A DNA stretch of 64,000 nucleotides from Paracyclopina nana (taxonomy: Eukaryota > Arthropoda > Copepoda > Cyclopoida > Cyclopettidae). The stretch is taken from positions 1,126,001 through 1,190,000 of the forward strand of contig JAGUCH010000009.1 of assembly GCA_019096065.1 (NCBI GenBank). Direction: 5' to 3'. The notes beneath the pieces were generated by a model, which saw only the letters and a list, made by a program, of their open reading frames with translations, ran no database searches and was not told the origin of the DNA. Of the stretch, positions 50,201-62,124 are shown one piece after another (position 1 is the first letter of the stretch; every line of letters begins with the position of its first letter). Position numbers and translations under genes: made by a program.

Positions 50201-52934
50201 AAAGGGTAGATGGTTTTCAAAGAGAAAAAACAGAGTGGACAAAACCATAGAAGAGGCCACTAAAGCCGGCAAGATTGCCTGGAAAACTCAGCCATACAAA
50301 AGAGTAACTTCACATTCAAGGTACTTGATCCTAAGGCAATTAAGCACAATTTAACAATCTACTTTCAAGGCTGGACAAATCATGGCCGCCATTTGTGATT
50401 ATAGGTGGCTGGCTACTAGCCTTTATATGCATAATGGGGGGCAGTTTTGTGGTATTTTCTTATGGAGTAACATTTGGAAATGATAAATCCTATCAATGGG
50501 TTGTTTCAATTATCACTTCATTTTTCACTTCAATGATAGTAATTCAGCCACTAAAGGTAAAAGCTAGAATTATGAAGAATCATTACAGACCACAATATTT
50601 TGGCCTTTTAAGGTTGCAATAATAATTGCAATATTTGCCTACTGCTGTAGAAAAGTTCCTCAGGATGATGATCATGTAGATATTGATGAAGATGAACCAT
50701 TACTTTACTTTGATCCTAAGGATCCAACAATAAGTATTTTGATGCGTTTGTAAAACTAAATGTACTTAAGTAGCATAAAATTCTAGCACTGAGAAACAAA
50801 AGAGAGAAACAAGAAGCCCAAACAATGGAAGGAGATTTTTTCTATTCTCTGAAGCATAGAAAGAATGAAGAACAAGAAATGAAATCATTGTTAAGGGACA
50901 TAGCCATCTACTTTTGCTATGTCTTGGTAGTTTTCATTATCACTTATGGTAATAGAGACTTCAATGCTTTCTTGCAAAAAGAGGCCATCAAAACTGCAGT
51001 TATAAATGGTGGATTGACATGTGGAGTTGGAGATCCTGATGACCTGAGATATAAGGAATGCAACCCTGAAGATGTTTCACATCCAGAAGTAGACTTCATG
51101 AAAATAAAGCATGTGAATGATTGGTTTTATTGGCTGAATAACACAGTCAAACCAAATGTAAGGGTTCAAGATTGGTACAATGGTCAGCCTCCTTATGGGC
51201 TAAGGGGATACTTGGAGGATCGATCAAATAGAATCATAGGGTATGCAATTGTGAGGCAAGTGAGACAAGCTCATGGAACATGCAAGACACCAAGAATTAT
51301 TAGGGACAATATTGAGCATTGTACTGGTACTGGAGGAGTGGAGGATGAGGACTCTCTTGACTATTGTGTGGGTTGGACCATAAAATCTCCAGCCTCACCT
51401 TGCGAAGAAGAGTCAGAAGAATACATGTAAATTCATCCATAAGCGTATGTTGGTTGAATTCAATTAACAACAAATGCATTTCAGCTTTCAATCATCCTCT
51501 GAGTTGGAGTCATTGCCAATTTCAGCAGAAGTCAGAACTTATGGAGGAGGTGGATACCTTTTCAAGTTCACTGGAGAAATCCAAGATTTAGAGGCCAAAT
51601 TAGATAGGCTTGTTTCTGACAAGTGGGTGGACAACCGAACAAGGGCCTTGATATTGGAATTTTCTGTTTACAATGCACATGTAGGAGGAAATGATACTTC
51701 TTTTTAACCAACTTTGATAACAATTATGATCCAGGTTAACCTGTTTGGCTCAGTGACAGCTGTGGCAGAATTTGTGGGTGGTGGGATTGTCCCATGGGCT
51801 AGAGTTGAGTCTGTAAGGCTTTTCAATACATTACAAGGATTCGGATACATTGTCTTACTGTCTGAAACATTATTTGCCTTCTCAACTTTTTACTATTTTG
51901 TCAATGTTTTGGCCACTCTAAAGAAGGAAGGATGGTCTCAGTTTTGTGCAAATTCTTGGAACTTGTCAGATGTCTTTACTTTGGTAATGTCAATAACTGC
52001 TTTAATTCTGTATGGAGTGAGAAGCCTTGTGGTGAGAAATGTTGTTCAGAAAATTGGTGAAACCAAAGGGAACATTTACATAAGGCTTACTTATGCCTTG
52101 CTTGTCAATGAATACTACAGCTATGTTGTGGCCTTTACTGTTTTCACTTCAACTCTTAAATTCTCAAAGATGATTGCTTTCCACAAAGCTTTTATGCAGA
52201 TTGCAGCAAGTCTCAAATTGTGCTTTCAGGGTCTTTCTACTTTTGTGGTGGAATTCGCAATAGTGTTTATTGCATTTTCCTCCTTCTTCTATTTTGTTCT
52301 CAAGAATGATCTGGACAATTTCAGAGATGAAAGTCATACTTTGGAATACACTTTGGCCATGAGTATTGGAAAGTTTAATTTTAGTGCTCTAAGGCAAGCT
52401 GATGAATTGGCAGCGTGGATTTTCTTTGTCTTTTCCAGTGAGTAAATTAAAAAAGGTTATCCTAGAGACTAAAGCTTCAAGCTTATCCTCATTTTAGTCA
52501 CTGTCAACATGATTTTGATTAATATGATGATGGCCATCATTAACTTGTCTTTTGAAGAAATCAAGCAAAGTGCAGCTCAGTATGAGAACAAATTTGAGCT
52601 CTTGGATTATGTCAAGAGGACTGGAAAAGAAATGATTGGAGTCAAGTTAGCTGAGCCAATTAAACCAGTATACAAAGGCTCTCAGACTGGAGAAGAGGAA
52701 GATCAAATTGAGTCTGAGGAAACGAAAATGGACAAGTTTTGCGCTGATTTCAGTTTGAAAACAGACCTTCTCTTGAAATATGTAGAAACGACATATCTAA
52801 ATGGGGAATTGGATGAAGAGACATCTAGCTACATAAGAAAAATGCAACAAAACGAGTCAAAGAAAACTAGCGACAAAAAAGTAGTGGAGTACGGCTTTGA
52901 TGCAATTTTCTTGAGTGAATCAAATAATCACTAA
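38260..52934 (+). CDS. Polycystin-1-like receptor-channel (PKD1 family)
   Basis: Forty phase-consistent exons give 3561 residues. Landmarks: exon 1 38260-38318 (signal peptide LTLILALSFCANYALG), 38890-38918, 38977-39156, 40515-40759, 40808-41030, 42664-42967, 43027-44102, 45360-45860, 49055-49279, 49338-49748, 50787-51426, 51735-52437 and 52498-52934. A WSC domain (about 20-95; CYGEYS, FCMCGFNL) is followed by PKD-like repeats with DYGDGS, an FN2-like module near 700-750 (PCLFPF), a REJ-type region (about 1400-2300), a GPS-like HLTSFA near 2448, the first helix, a PLAT domain (about 2520-2640; YEIVVETG) and a polycystin channel (SFFTSMIVIQPLK, WVDNRTRALILEF). The C-terminus has FELLDYVK. Such proteins form ciliary sensory receptor-channels with TRPP partners. 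Most introns are only 45-70 bases, while introns 1 and 3 are swollen by repeats. Codon use is AT-rich, unlike the RhoGAP. Confidence 0.92.
38466..38705 (+). repeat. Diverged copy of the composite repeat without tRNA-like modules
   Basis: It contains GGAGCTGGGA, inverted GCCCCAGCT, and the tail TGAGTTGGATTGGTAAAGTGAATCATAC, all weakly matching the head and tail of the repeats at 9433 and 39686. It lies in intron 1 of the polycystin gene. The tRNA-like part is absent. Confidence 0.5.
39258..39328 (+). repeat. tRNA-like module A, copy 2
   Basis: TGGCACAATGGTTAGAG and GGGTTCAAACC match A and B boxes better than the first copy does. The remaining arms fold poorly. Confidence 0.6.
39408..39475 (+). 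repeat. tRNA-like module B, copy 2
   Basis: A-box-like TAGTGCAGTGGTAAGAGCA with a degraded B box. The anticodon arm TTGGAATGCTGATCCAA is retained. Confidence 0.5.
40057..40129 (+). repeat. tRNA-like module A, copy 3
   Basis: A box TGGCACAATGGTTAGAG and B box GGGTTCAAACCCC are both well preserved. The anticodon arm is poorly paired. Confidence 0.6.
40208..40275 (+). repeat. tRNA-like module B, copy 3
   Basis: TAGCTCAGTGGTTAGAGCA is a near-perfect A box and the anticodon arm TTGGATTGCTAATCCAA is intact, but the B box is degraded to AGTTCAATCAT. Confidence 0.55.
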
Positions 52935-54005
52935 AGTAAAATATCATTTAATGACACTTATGTATGTAAAACTCTGCACTCATCCAAATATAGCAACATT
53001 TTGAATTTAGCTTACCTGTGAAGCGAAGAAAATCTCTTGTTTTGAGTTGCAAGCCAAGTGGAAAAGGCAAAACATGCTCAGCTATAAGGACACTATATAG
53101 GCCGATCTGATTAAACTTATCTGTTTACCAAATCACATTTCATTGTTAGTCAAGGTCTTACTGGCTGCCTTGGTAAGCTTCTTTGAACATTAAGCATGTC
53201 AGCCACCATGAAACTGGCAGCAGCACTGCAAAAAGACCAAATACTTGACCAAATAATTATATTGTATGATTATTTATAAAGTGGATTAAAAAGGTATTAA
53301 CGTAGTGAGGGACATCATAGGTCAGGTTAGGTTTTTTCTCATTCATACCATGGTGCTCCTACCTCAGAAAGCATGAATGTCTCTGATGTCAAAGGTATTT
53401 TTTTCGTGGTCCCAAGATCTTGCTCCTTTTTGCGGGGAACATAATTAAGATTTTTTCAGGCATTTCACAAGCCTATAAAAATTGCGTCATGTCATTATTA
53501 CAATAGGAAGTGTTGAGTTTCTCGGGAAAAGCTAGTAAAATGTGTCAAATAAGTGCAGAAAGAAGGTTCTTTATGATCACACTTTTTCTTCTTCCTTTTT
53601 TGCAACTTTTGCTTCAACCACTTGGTACCAGCAAAACTTTTCCAATGCATTTTTCCAAGCTAATTACAAAAAATGAAGAAAAGTTTTTAGCTTTTTCTTT
53701 GATTTCAGAGTTATAATGAGCGTTGCATCAGTTTAATTGATGAAGTTTTCAAAGTTGGAATTCGAATTCAAGTTGCTTTGACATCAAAGCCTGAAAGCCA
53801 TTTTAAAATTCAAAAGTGCAGATTAGTGCAGATTAAAGAGCAGGCTGGATCTAATAAAGCGTTTACAAGTGTAGAGGAGAATATTTTGACCTAATCGGCC
53901 TTCCTCACGCGCTGCTCTCCGGAATCAAAACAACAACAAACGGAAAGTCCGCGAAATCGTAGCGGTCAATTCAAACAACACGAAAAATTGCAAACAAAAG
54001 CTGAA
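52935..54005. other. Intergenic region between polycystin and ZCCHC10-like genes
   Basis: No splice-supported exon is seen. A 69-codon frame at 53510-53716 (+) has a hydrophobic stretch but no other support. The last 150 bases should include the ZCCHC10 promoter. Confidence 0.5.
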
Positions 54006-57000
54006 ATGCCGCTGGGAGCTGGAGGTTTTTTGCCCAAAAAGAAAGGGTAAGTAGAATTGAAGTCATTTGCTAACAATGGCGGCCATTTTCCCCTCTTTTC
54101 AGCGAAGACTCATCTGTGGAAAAAGTGCGCTGTCAAAAATGCCTGAATTTTGGCCATTGGACTTACGAGTGCAAAAATGAGCGCAAATATGTTCACCGTG
54201 ACTCGAGGACAAAGACTTTAAAGCGGAAATTGCAACAGGCTCAAAAAGAGGAATCGAGCAGCGAGAAAAAGAGGTGAGATTTCAATTTAGATTTCTTCTT
54301 TTGTGTTGCTCTTTTTCTGCTTCTCGGATGACTTTTCTGGCTGAAATGCGTCAAAAAAAAGGACATTTTTTCCTCACGATATACTTGATTTAATGTGGTG
54401 TTCATCTACAACGTTATCCTTTTTCTTAATGACTGCCTTGGGAACTGAAGGAAATTAAATCACATTGTTTTCAAAAGTTATTACACTTGGAAACTTGAGT
54501 TTGTGAAAAAAAAGAGTGCAGCATGAAAACCATGAATGTAGATGAACATCAAGGGCCTATGCAAATTTTTCTATCAACTGAAGAGGTCCTTTTTTGGCAA
54601 AAACTTTCCTGGCCGGAAAAACCAATTTTCGACAACAAGGCTCTCCTTCTAGTTGAGATGGCTCAAATCGAATATTCTGAATGGCTGAAGCATTGACAAA
54701 TAAGCGTCTGAAAATAGGCGCACATTTTGCGCAAAATATAGGATTGACTCGATTCTCCTCATACCTTTCACATGGAAGATTTTTCCCAACTAGGCAATTT
54801 GAGTTGCCCACATTGAAGCCTCAAAAAGTTATCCCAATAGAATTGATTAAATCTTCTGGGGGACATAATTATTGTTGCGCTTTTATCAAAAATCACACAT
54901 ACTAATTGGCATCAAATCTGCTCAAATTTACTAAAAACGAAGGTGTAGCAATATTATTTTCAACTAATTAAGTCTTATTCCGCAATTTCATGGTAATTTA
55001 CTGAAACCTATACGAAAAGCTTATAACATGATATGTCTTCACAACCTATAGTTAATCCACTTAAATTAGTACTATACTTGCATTAACTTTAGTTTTCCAT
55101 CTTTTCAATTACTGACGTGATGCTGTACTTTCATCAAGTTGCTGAACGTTTGGCCCACCTGCTCAGACTTGTTCACTTTTCGTAGCCATGACATTTTTTT
55201 AAGTGGGGAACCTTCCAGACTTTTTAAAGTAGTCTGGTCACTTTTAATCTCCCTGTCTTAACCGTCAGGCTTTATTTACCATTAAACTTAAATGCACTTC
55301 TCTCTTTCTGCTTTGGGTTGTGGACATTTAAATTTTGTGCTCTTTAAAATGCCTGGGGAAAATCTCTTGACGTACACTCTCTCTCGCAGTATATTGTGTG
55401 TTGTAATTGTGTTGTAAGCATTTCACATCAGAAAGAAGTCGTCATCATCTGCATTAAAAAGGTAAGCAGATTTTTCTCCCTTCTCTCTGCTACAAGACAA
55501 TGTGGCAATCATCTACTTTTTGTCCTCACATGCAATTTTTTGCTCAAGGTAATTCATGCCAGGATAAGACTCTTTTTATCAGCTATCACTTTTGAGAAGT
55601 TAGCAATTCTGAAATTACACAACAAAGGCTGAAGTTTCTGAACGTCAAGATGATCCTTTGTTGATGAACAGAGCTTGATTTTTTTACAATATGTGCGTGT
55701 GTCCTGCCGTGAACTTTCTTGATGCGTTCGTTGTCGTGATGCAAATTTGCGATGCTTCGTCGCTCTTACTACTCGCACATTGTCGCATATAACGATGCCT
55801 CACCACACTGAGGCATAAAAAATCTATTGACTACTGTTCAATTCAAGCTTTGATTATCAAACTCGTCCACTTTTAATCCTGGTGTGGAGACAAAGCTCTG
55901 AAATCAAGGATTTTTCTCCTTCTATTGGCCAAGTGTGAAAGCAAATTAGAATCTACTTCTACAGTGTCCGTGTGCATGCAGCAGAAAAAAAGAAGCTTGC
56001 TTGAACGGCACTCCTCAAGATCAGCTTGCCCCTTCAAGATCAAGATGAGTAGCAGCAGTAACAACGTTGCTGCTACTGCCAATCCAAATACATCTCGTGA
56101 ACCTTCAACAGCCTCTACCAACACAAACGGGAGCTCTGGAACCAAGACTATGACGCCTCAAGAGCTGGCCTTAATGAGAACCAGGGCAAAAGGCTACCAT
56201 TATGGCAGTCCCTCTAGGAAGAAAATGTGCTACCCTGTTCAAACTTCTAGTTCCAGTCCCAGTATCATTATTGTGAGAAGTGGCCATCAGCAGATGCCAG
56301 CCATGTCTCAAAAGGTTTTAGTTCCAGCACCAGTAAAAAACAGCCAGTATTTACATCCTCACCAAATGCATCAGAGCTTCCTTATCAAGCCAGGCAGCAG
56401 CTTTGGAGGTGAACTGAACTCAGTAGCATCCACTTCCATGTAAGGATAAAAAATGTGAGATAAATATGCTTGTTAGTGGCAGAAGATATGACATTCTTAC
56501 ATAAGCAACTTGTCAAAGCCTGAGTCAATTTCCATCTATTGACATCCTCAGGCGACAGATAATTTTATTACTGAGCTAATGATGTTACTTTTTCTCAGCT
56601 CTATTGCTGAGACGGAAATAGTAGTCAATTACTACAACATTCTTACTTTCATTAGCCAGTGTAACTCAAATGTAATTTGGGATAAGCTGCTTTGCGACAA
56701 ATTGTTGTTGCTGATTTAGAATCATTTAAGGTGATGTTTTGACAAAAAGTCAAGCTTCCACTATAATTTATCATAGTCATGCACCTTCAAGCTTTCCCCC
56801 ATGGCAACTAGAAAGCAGAAAATTGGAAAATTCGCCCATGAAAAAATCCACTCATGCATCAACTATATTTCTGCATCTTTATTCTGAGCTAGCAGCTTAA
56901 AAGGAAAAATAGGAATATTTTTTTGATGGAACTAAGTAGAATAGAAGTACCACTGGAAAAGCTGCCTACTTTGGCCAACACTGTTATGTAGTGTTGAAGT

Positions 57001-60000
57001 TGTGTCTCAACTTTTTCAAATGGCTTCTGCTTCTTCCATCATCACCACTAAGAATGTTGGGATCCTACTTCTTTTCAGTCAGAATCAGCAAAAACATCAA
57101 AAGACATCATTAACTCCCAAACCATGGAGCAGCTTGAGGGAAGCTGCTAACACCAAGTCTTTATTCAGTCTGCCTAAAAGAAGATGTCAGAGCATGATTG
57201 AGAATAAACAGACTGAAGCCACTATTGCAGCTTCAAGTTCAAGTGAATCTCGGGCACTTTCTCAAAATGTTAGAAAGCTTCATTCGCCTGGTGCACAGCA
57301 CAGCAGTGTTGAAAACATGGCGACTGTAACAACTAAAAATGAGCTCACTGTTCCTACTGCAGCTGCTGATCAAGAAAAAGAAGCTTCTTCTGCTCCCAGA
57401 AAAAATTCTACTGATGCACTAAGGTACAAAAGCTATCATTGAGACTTATTTGAGTGCACGATTATCAGAATTTCTTCTTCAACAGCCTACAACACTTTTA
57501 TGGCCCATTTTTTACTTTACTTTCATATTTATGAGCCCTTCTTACTATGACACAGCCATTACAGCATCCTAGCTGTGAATTTCCAATTTTTTACAGATCT
57601 GTCAGATCAGCTAGTATAAATGTCATCAAGAAGGGTATTAAGATGGGTACCACTGGCTTCTCCGCTGGGATAGCATCATCAGCCTCCAAAAGCAGCACCA
57701 ACAACAGTTCAACTAGTAGCAGCAGCAGCAAAAAACAAGCTTTAAGCCCTGATATGTTTGACTTCAGCACTGGTGAGCCTAGTGCCCTGGGATTTGAGCC
57801 ACTTACAGCTCAAACTTCCAAACCAGAAATAAGTGTGGTCAACTTAAGTGAATACACCCAAGTATTGAAGAAACCTGAATCCTCTAGCAAAGTGGATAGC
57901 CAAAATGCAAGTGAGGCCCCTTTGAGCAATAATTCGGCTGCTCAGCCTTCTATTGCAAAGCCAAGAGTGGTGACCTTTGATGTGCCAATTCAAGTGAAAG
58001 CATCTCAAAATTCATTGAGGAAAGAGTTAAAGACCATTTTGTTGCTGATTTGTCGAAGCTTTTCACAAGTTTTAGGAAAACTCGCAATGAGTAATTACAT
58101 TTAAGAGCACTGTGTGGTGGTAGCCACCCTAACAGAGATGAATTCGACCACCTCAACCACTTACAATTTTTGTAGCCTCTTCAACCCTGCTTCAAGGCTT
58201 TATAAATGGTCAAATCAATTTCCGGCGCCCATCACTACATAAGATTTTTTTTTAAAAAGCTCCTGCCTAAAACGTTGGTTAATTAGGAAAATGTTACTTC
58301 TGTGACCCCTCTAAAATTGAAAGTTCTAGGGTAACAAGGCATTTATAAGCATTAAGTCACTTTATGCAATGCGTAACAAGTTACAAAATGTTGCAAAAAA
58401 TTATAGTAGAGTGATGACATCTACGCAGTACCAAAATAAGCTGACATATCACAAACAGACGATTCTAGCTAAGTGTCATTGAAATATTTTTCTGTATTTT
58501 CAAATTTTTGGATGTGTCTAATTTGTACATTTTTCTTTTTTCCATAAAAGTTAAGAGCCAGCAAAACTTATCTTTATTTGAAAAGAGCACAAGTCTGATT
58601 ATTTCTAGATGAGTGAATAGGACTTGTTGAAAAGAGCAAAAGAGGAACTTTTTCCTCTCTTTTCAACTTGGATTTCTCAGAGTTGAATTAGCATACCACA
58701 ATTGTCACACAGGTCCAAACTTTTCTTAGCAGGCTGAAGCAGCACAATGGTCCAAAAGTAGGCGAGCAAGGGGGCAAAAAGTTGGATGGATTTTCTTTGC
58801 CTTAGAGCTCGTTAAGAACTGCAACGGGCCTGCTTTTTTAGGAGCCCTTAATTAGATTTACCTATCTGTTACTCCCAAAGATTTAGCAGTGTTTAACCCC
58901 TCTTTAACAGCTGTATTTTTACTGGAAACATTTTGTTATATTATGTAATGGTGCAAAAAAAGGTTGTGACAGCTAATAGCCTTTCTGATGAATAATGACA
59001 GCAACAGAATGGTATTGTGGTAATTGTAGCCTCAGCACTCCTGATCTGAGAAGCATTGGAGCCGCCACTACCAATCAAGAAGAACTGCCCCAAAAAATTG
59101 GACATGACAGCACTACAATGTATTTTTGGCTCTTCTCTCTCTCTTTAGTAATTGCATTTTTCATGCTATAACAACACTGGTAGCTTTGTAAGCCATATCC
59201 TTATCATGTCACACAGGTCAAGATTTTAGCTATCTGGGTTTAGTTTTGTGGCAAAACTTTATAAAAATCAAATTGCCAATTTAATGAGACTTGAATGGGA
59301 TCTTTTAGTGAAGGTAAATGGTAGAAAGATGGCATTGAAACTATCTTTTTGACATAAGGAGTGATGCAATTTTTGGGCGCCACAACTCCCAACTTTTTTG
59401 CATGCACCATTGCATTAAATTCAATGCTAGCATAGAGCTACCACACGCAAGTTTACCTCCTCAGTGCACTGAAAGAACATTTGTCGTGCTGTCTCATTCC
59501 TGGCACATAATTGTCACAAAGCCCACAAAAAAATGCTAAAAGCTTTCAGCTCATATTGGCTCGATGATCAATTCTAAGCTTCTCGTCCTTTCAGAAATTT
59601 TGTTACCCTTTATTAAGAAAAAGACTACTTTTTTTAGTGTTGACTTCACTGCTTATTTCAAGATGAGAAAAGAGCATTTGATATCCTCTGCAAAAAGAGA
59701 ACTGGTATGATATGTCTTGATACTTTGAGCTAAACAAAAAAACCACCAGCTAATGCCTCATCTGTCAGTGTCTGTGAGACAGAACTCCTGTAAGTTCTAT
59801 CTAGGAGTGCAGCTCGCTATTACACAGCTGCTAAGCTTTTGATGATACAAGAAAGTTTTCTTTAAAGCCTTTCTCTAAATGTTGACGCAAGTCATTAGGA
59901 GATGTACAAGTGGCTAAAGAAATTTCGAAAAGAATTACAAATCAGAAAAGCTGAGAAAGCCTATTGAGCTTAATTGAGATCAGTAGGCATTATCCCAAAA

Positions 60001-62080
60001 ATGTATACAAAGTAGAGAGAGAGGCCAATTGTTAGTCCAGCCTCTAAAGAAGCAAGAGCAGCCTCCTCCCAATCATCGTGTTGTACCTGCAGCCTCGAGG
60101 GACCTCATCACCTTACAAGGATGCTGAAACGTGCTCACTTTTTGTTATCCAAAGAAGATCACCATCATCAGTATGTGGCCAATCAAGAATTGACAACAAC
60201 TGCCTTAATTAAATGCAGAAAGGCTTTGACCAAGCATCTCATTACAACATTGGTGGCTCTCAATGAAGTGAATCAAGAGCTGGAAAAAGTTATTCTAGGT
60301 ATGCTGCAATGTACTATCTTCGCTATTTGCCCATACGACTACAGTATTCCATAGCATTTGGCTCAGTGTGATGCTCATCTTTCTTCATAAGCATTTTTTT
60401 CCCTTTTCATGCTCAACTTGAAGTTTGGTTTTCAGTTTTCTGTTTCCAAACTTGGAATTCAACTTCAAGGGAAGAATTTATCATATATATTTCTCAGCTT
60501 AACAGATGAGCTCCGCCTTATGTCCCTTGGGAAAGCTTTCGTTTCGGTGGTGAGAATGAAGTATGGCAAAGAGATATACACAATGCGTGAGGCACAGGAA
60601 AAATTGGGATGAAAGAGGCCTTCCTTTTTACAGAATATCCTGCATACTAAAGTGAATGAAATCAGCCGTCTCACTTTCATTGACAGGCCGAAAATTGGGC
60701 TCAATACGAAGCTAGTATATAATAGAATGTGATTTGAGGATTTCAGTAGGCATGGAGCGTAGCTGTGAAAAAGATAAGGGGATTTTCTCCCCATTCCTTA
60801 CTTGCTGCACACATGCTTACCAATATATTCAAAGCCGCATCTTGGGCTGTTAATCCAACCTGGCATTTGGTTACTAATGATTTCTTCAAACTTTTTCAGA
60901 GCCTTCAACTGGCCATGATCCAAAAAGAGCCATGAAGATGTACAAAAGTGCTGATTTCCTCTTTGATGGCTTGGCAAGAAAGCCAGTGAAAGCATTGTCA
61001 TTTCCATACCTATGTGAGCCTGATCATGAAGAGATCAGCTTTCACGAGGCCATAAATTGCAGCCAACCAAGAAAAGAAGATGGAAGATATTCATGGCTTA
61101 ATTTTAGCCATGCAAAAGAAACACAAATTGTGCTATGAAGTATTAAAAATGATGATCATGACATGAAATACACCCTCTATTGTAAAAGGGCAATAAAAGT
61201 AAATATTAATAAACGTACATTTTATGCAAGCCTTAAGAAGTAGCACACTTGCATGAGCGTGACTGGAATATTCTAAGCCTGGAAGGGATATGTGATATCC
61301 CATGAATTTGAAAAGGCCATAAAAGTATGAAAATTGAGAGATATTGTAACAAGATAAAACGCTCATAATGTGGTACTATTTCACTAATACATAACGTTCT
61401 AGCACATTTATGGCTCTAAATTGCGTGATTTAATGGATCATTTATAAATGTCTTTTGAAGCCCTTTATAGCATCAGAAAATTAACATAACATCATATGAT
61501 TTTTAAAATTCTTTGAATCAGTTTGCGTAATGTTGTTAGCTAAGCTTTTGCAATGCGTTGGACATTTTCAATTCCTTGCATTTGAAAGTAAGGTTATAAC
61601 TTAATTTTGTTGGACTGTTGTTTGTCAGCTTTAATCGACAAACTTTGTCTGTTTACAAATCTTGATCTCTTCTGTGTGCTTACTTGGCAAACTTGGAGCC
61701 TCGTAAAGTGTATTTTCCTGGACTACTCGAATGTTTTTGGATGTTTGCCCAGGTAATGGAAGTTCTCATGGTTTTTCTTCCCTCCTTAGTGGTGGTCATC
61801 CAGCCCAAATTACTATAAATGGTTTTTCTTAAGGGTCCAATTTCTTAATTAGGCCGCTACGTACTTTCTGATGTGTTAAAAAAGAGGATATAATTGTTGT
61901 GTTTTCTTTTTCAGTTCCAAACCTGACAAAGAAGACTCTTCGAGCGGATCAGACTCAGATTCATCCAGTAGCAGTTCTTCAAGCAGCTCATCGTCTTCAT
62001 CTTCTTCTTCCAGCTCATATTCAGACAGAGAGAGGAAGAAGAAATCCAGCAAAACGAAGAAGAAGAAGAAAAAGAACTGA
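54006..62080 (+). CDS. ZCCHC10: ZCCHC10-like zinc-knuckle protein
   Basis: Three exons, 54006-54046, 54103-54273 and 61915-62080, keep phase (2, 2) and encode 125 residues, close to the human protein's size class. The only domain is a CCHC zinc knuckle, [14 protein letters not shown], followed by [16 protein letters not shown], both characteristic of ZCCHC10. The third exon encodes a run of roughly 20 serines and a Lys-rich end (KKKKKK). The knuckle suggests nucleic-acid binding, but function is poorly known. Intron 2 is about 7.6 kb and contains another gene on the same strand. The stop codon lies 44 bases from the stop of the convergent gene on the other strand. I am sure of the family from the motif order; orthology is not tested. 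Confidence 0.88.
54399..54548. repeat. 150-bp MITE with TGTTCATCTACA inverted ends
   Basis: The left end TGTTCATCTACAACG is matched by TGTAGATGAACA at the right end. The same terminus marks the element at 10093-10236, so both belong to one small non-autonomous family. It lies in the long intron of the ZCCHC10-like gene. Confidence 0.7.
54549..55975. other. First part of the ZCCHC10 intron, before the nested gene
   Basis: Apart from the neighbouring MITE, I see no recognisable element. The part nearest 55.9 kb is a candidate promoter and 5' UTR for the nested gene. Confidence 0.4.
55976..58104 (+). CDS. Unidentified Ser/Thr-rich protein nested in the ZCCHC10 intron
   Basis: Three phase-consistent exons, 55976-56439, 57079-57423 and 57597-58104, give up to 438 residues. 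The start is uncertain: ATGs lie at 55976 and 56045 in one frame, the second followed by MSSSSNN. The protein is low-complexity and Ser/Thr-rich with islands of more ordered sequence: [37 protein letters not shown] and [11 protein letters not shown]. After that last island, near 57990, a different frame becomes more protein-like ([18 protein letters not shown]) up to about 58090. This suggests a one-base indel, or an unrecognised short intron. The gene may continue into the exons near 60.0-61.1 kb. I do not recognise a family and assign no function. Confidence 0.6.
58105..60040. other. Intronic stretch without recognised features
   Basis: It is AT-rich, within the ZCCHC10 intron and possibly within an intron of the nested gene. 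One TCTACGCAG-type motif lies near 58420. No exon or repeat can be supported. Confidence 0.45.
60041..61138 (+). CDS. Probable 3' exons of the nested unidentified gene
   Basis: An exon at 60041-60298 (after TTAGTCCAG, ending CTAG before GTATGC) joins in phase to a terminal exon at 60900-61138 (after CTTTTTCAG) that ends in TGA. The first encodes a helical stretch with [20 protein letters not shown] and [12 protein letters not shown]; the second includes [19 protein letters not shown]. Whether they join the exons at 55.98-58.1 kb is unproven. A phase-compatible donor exists at 58091 in the frame that ends at 58104. Open frames between them (60409-60612 and around 60644-60730) could be further exons. 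No family is recognised. Confidence 0.4.
61139..61914. other. Last part of the ZCCHC10 intron
   Basis: AT-rich sequence with no supported exon, ending in the pyrimidine-rich acceptor TTTTCTTTTTCAG at 61914. Confidence 0.45.
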
Positions 62081-62124
62081 TTTTATTTGAAATGAGATCC
62101 ACAAAAATAATCATACACAATTGA

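Noticed and set aside
53510-53716. Small plus-strand frame with a hydrophobic stretch between polycystin and ZCCHC10
   Set aside because: No homology recognised, no splice context and a length expected by chance in AT-rich DNA.
60465-60794. 109-codon minus-strand frame in the ZCCHC10 intron
   Set aside because: No domain, and weaker than overlapping plus-strand exon candidates with splice sites in phase.
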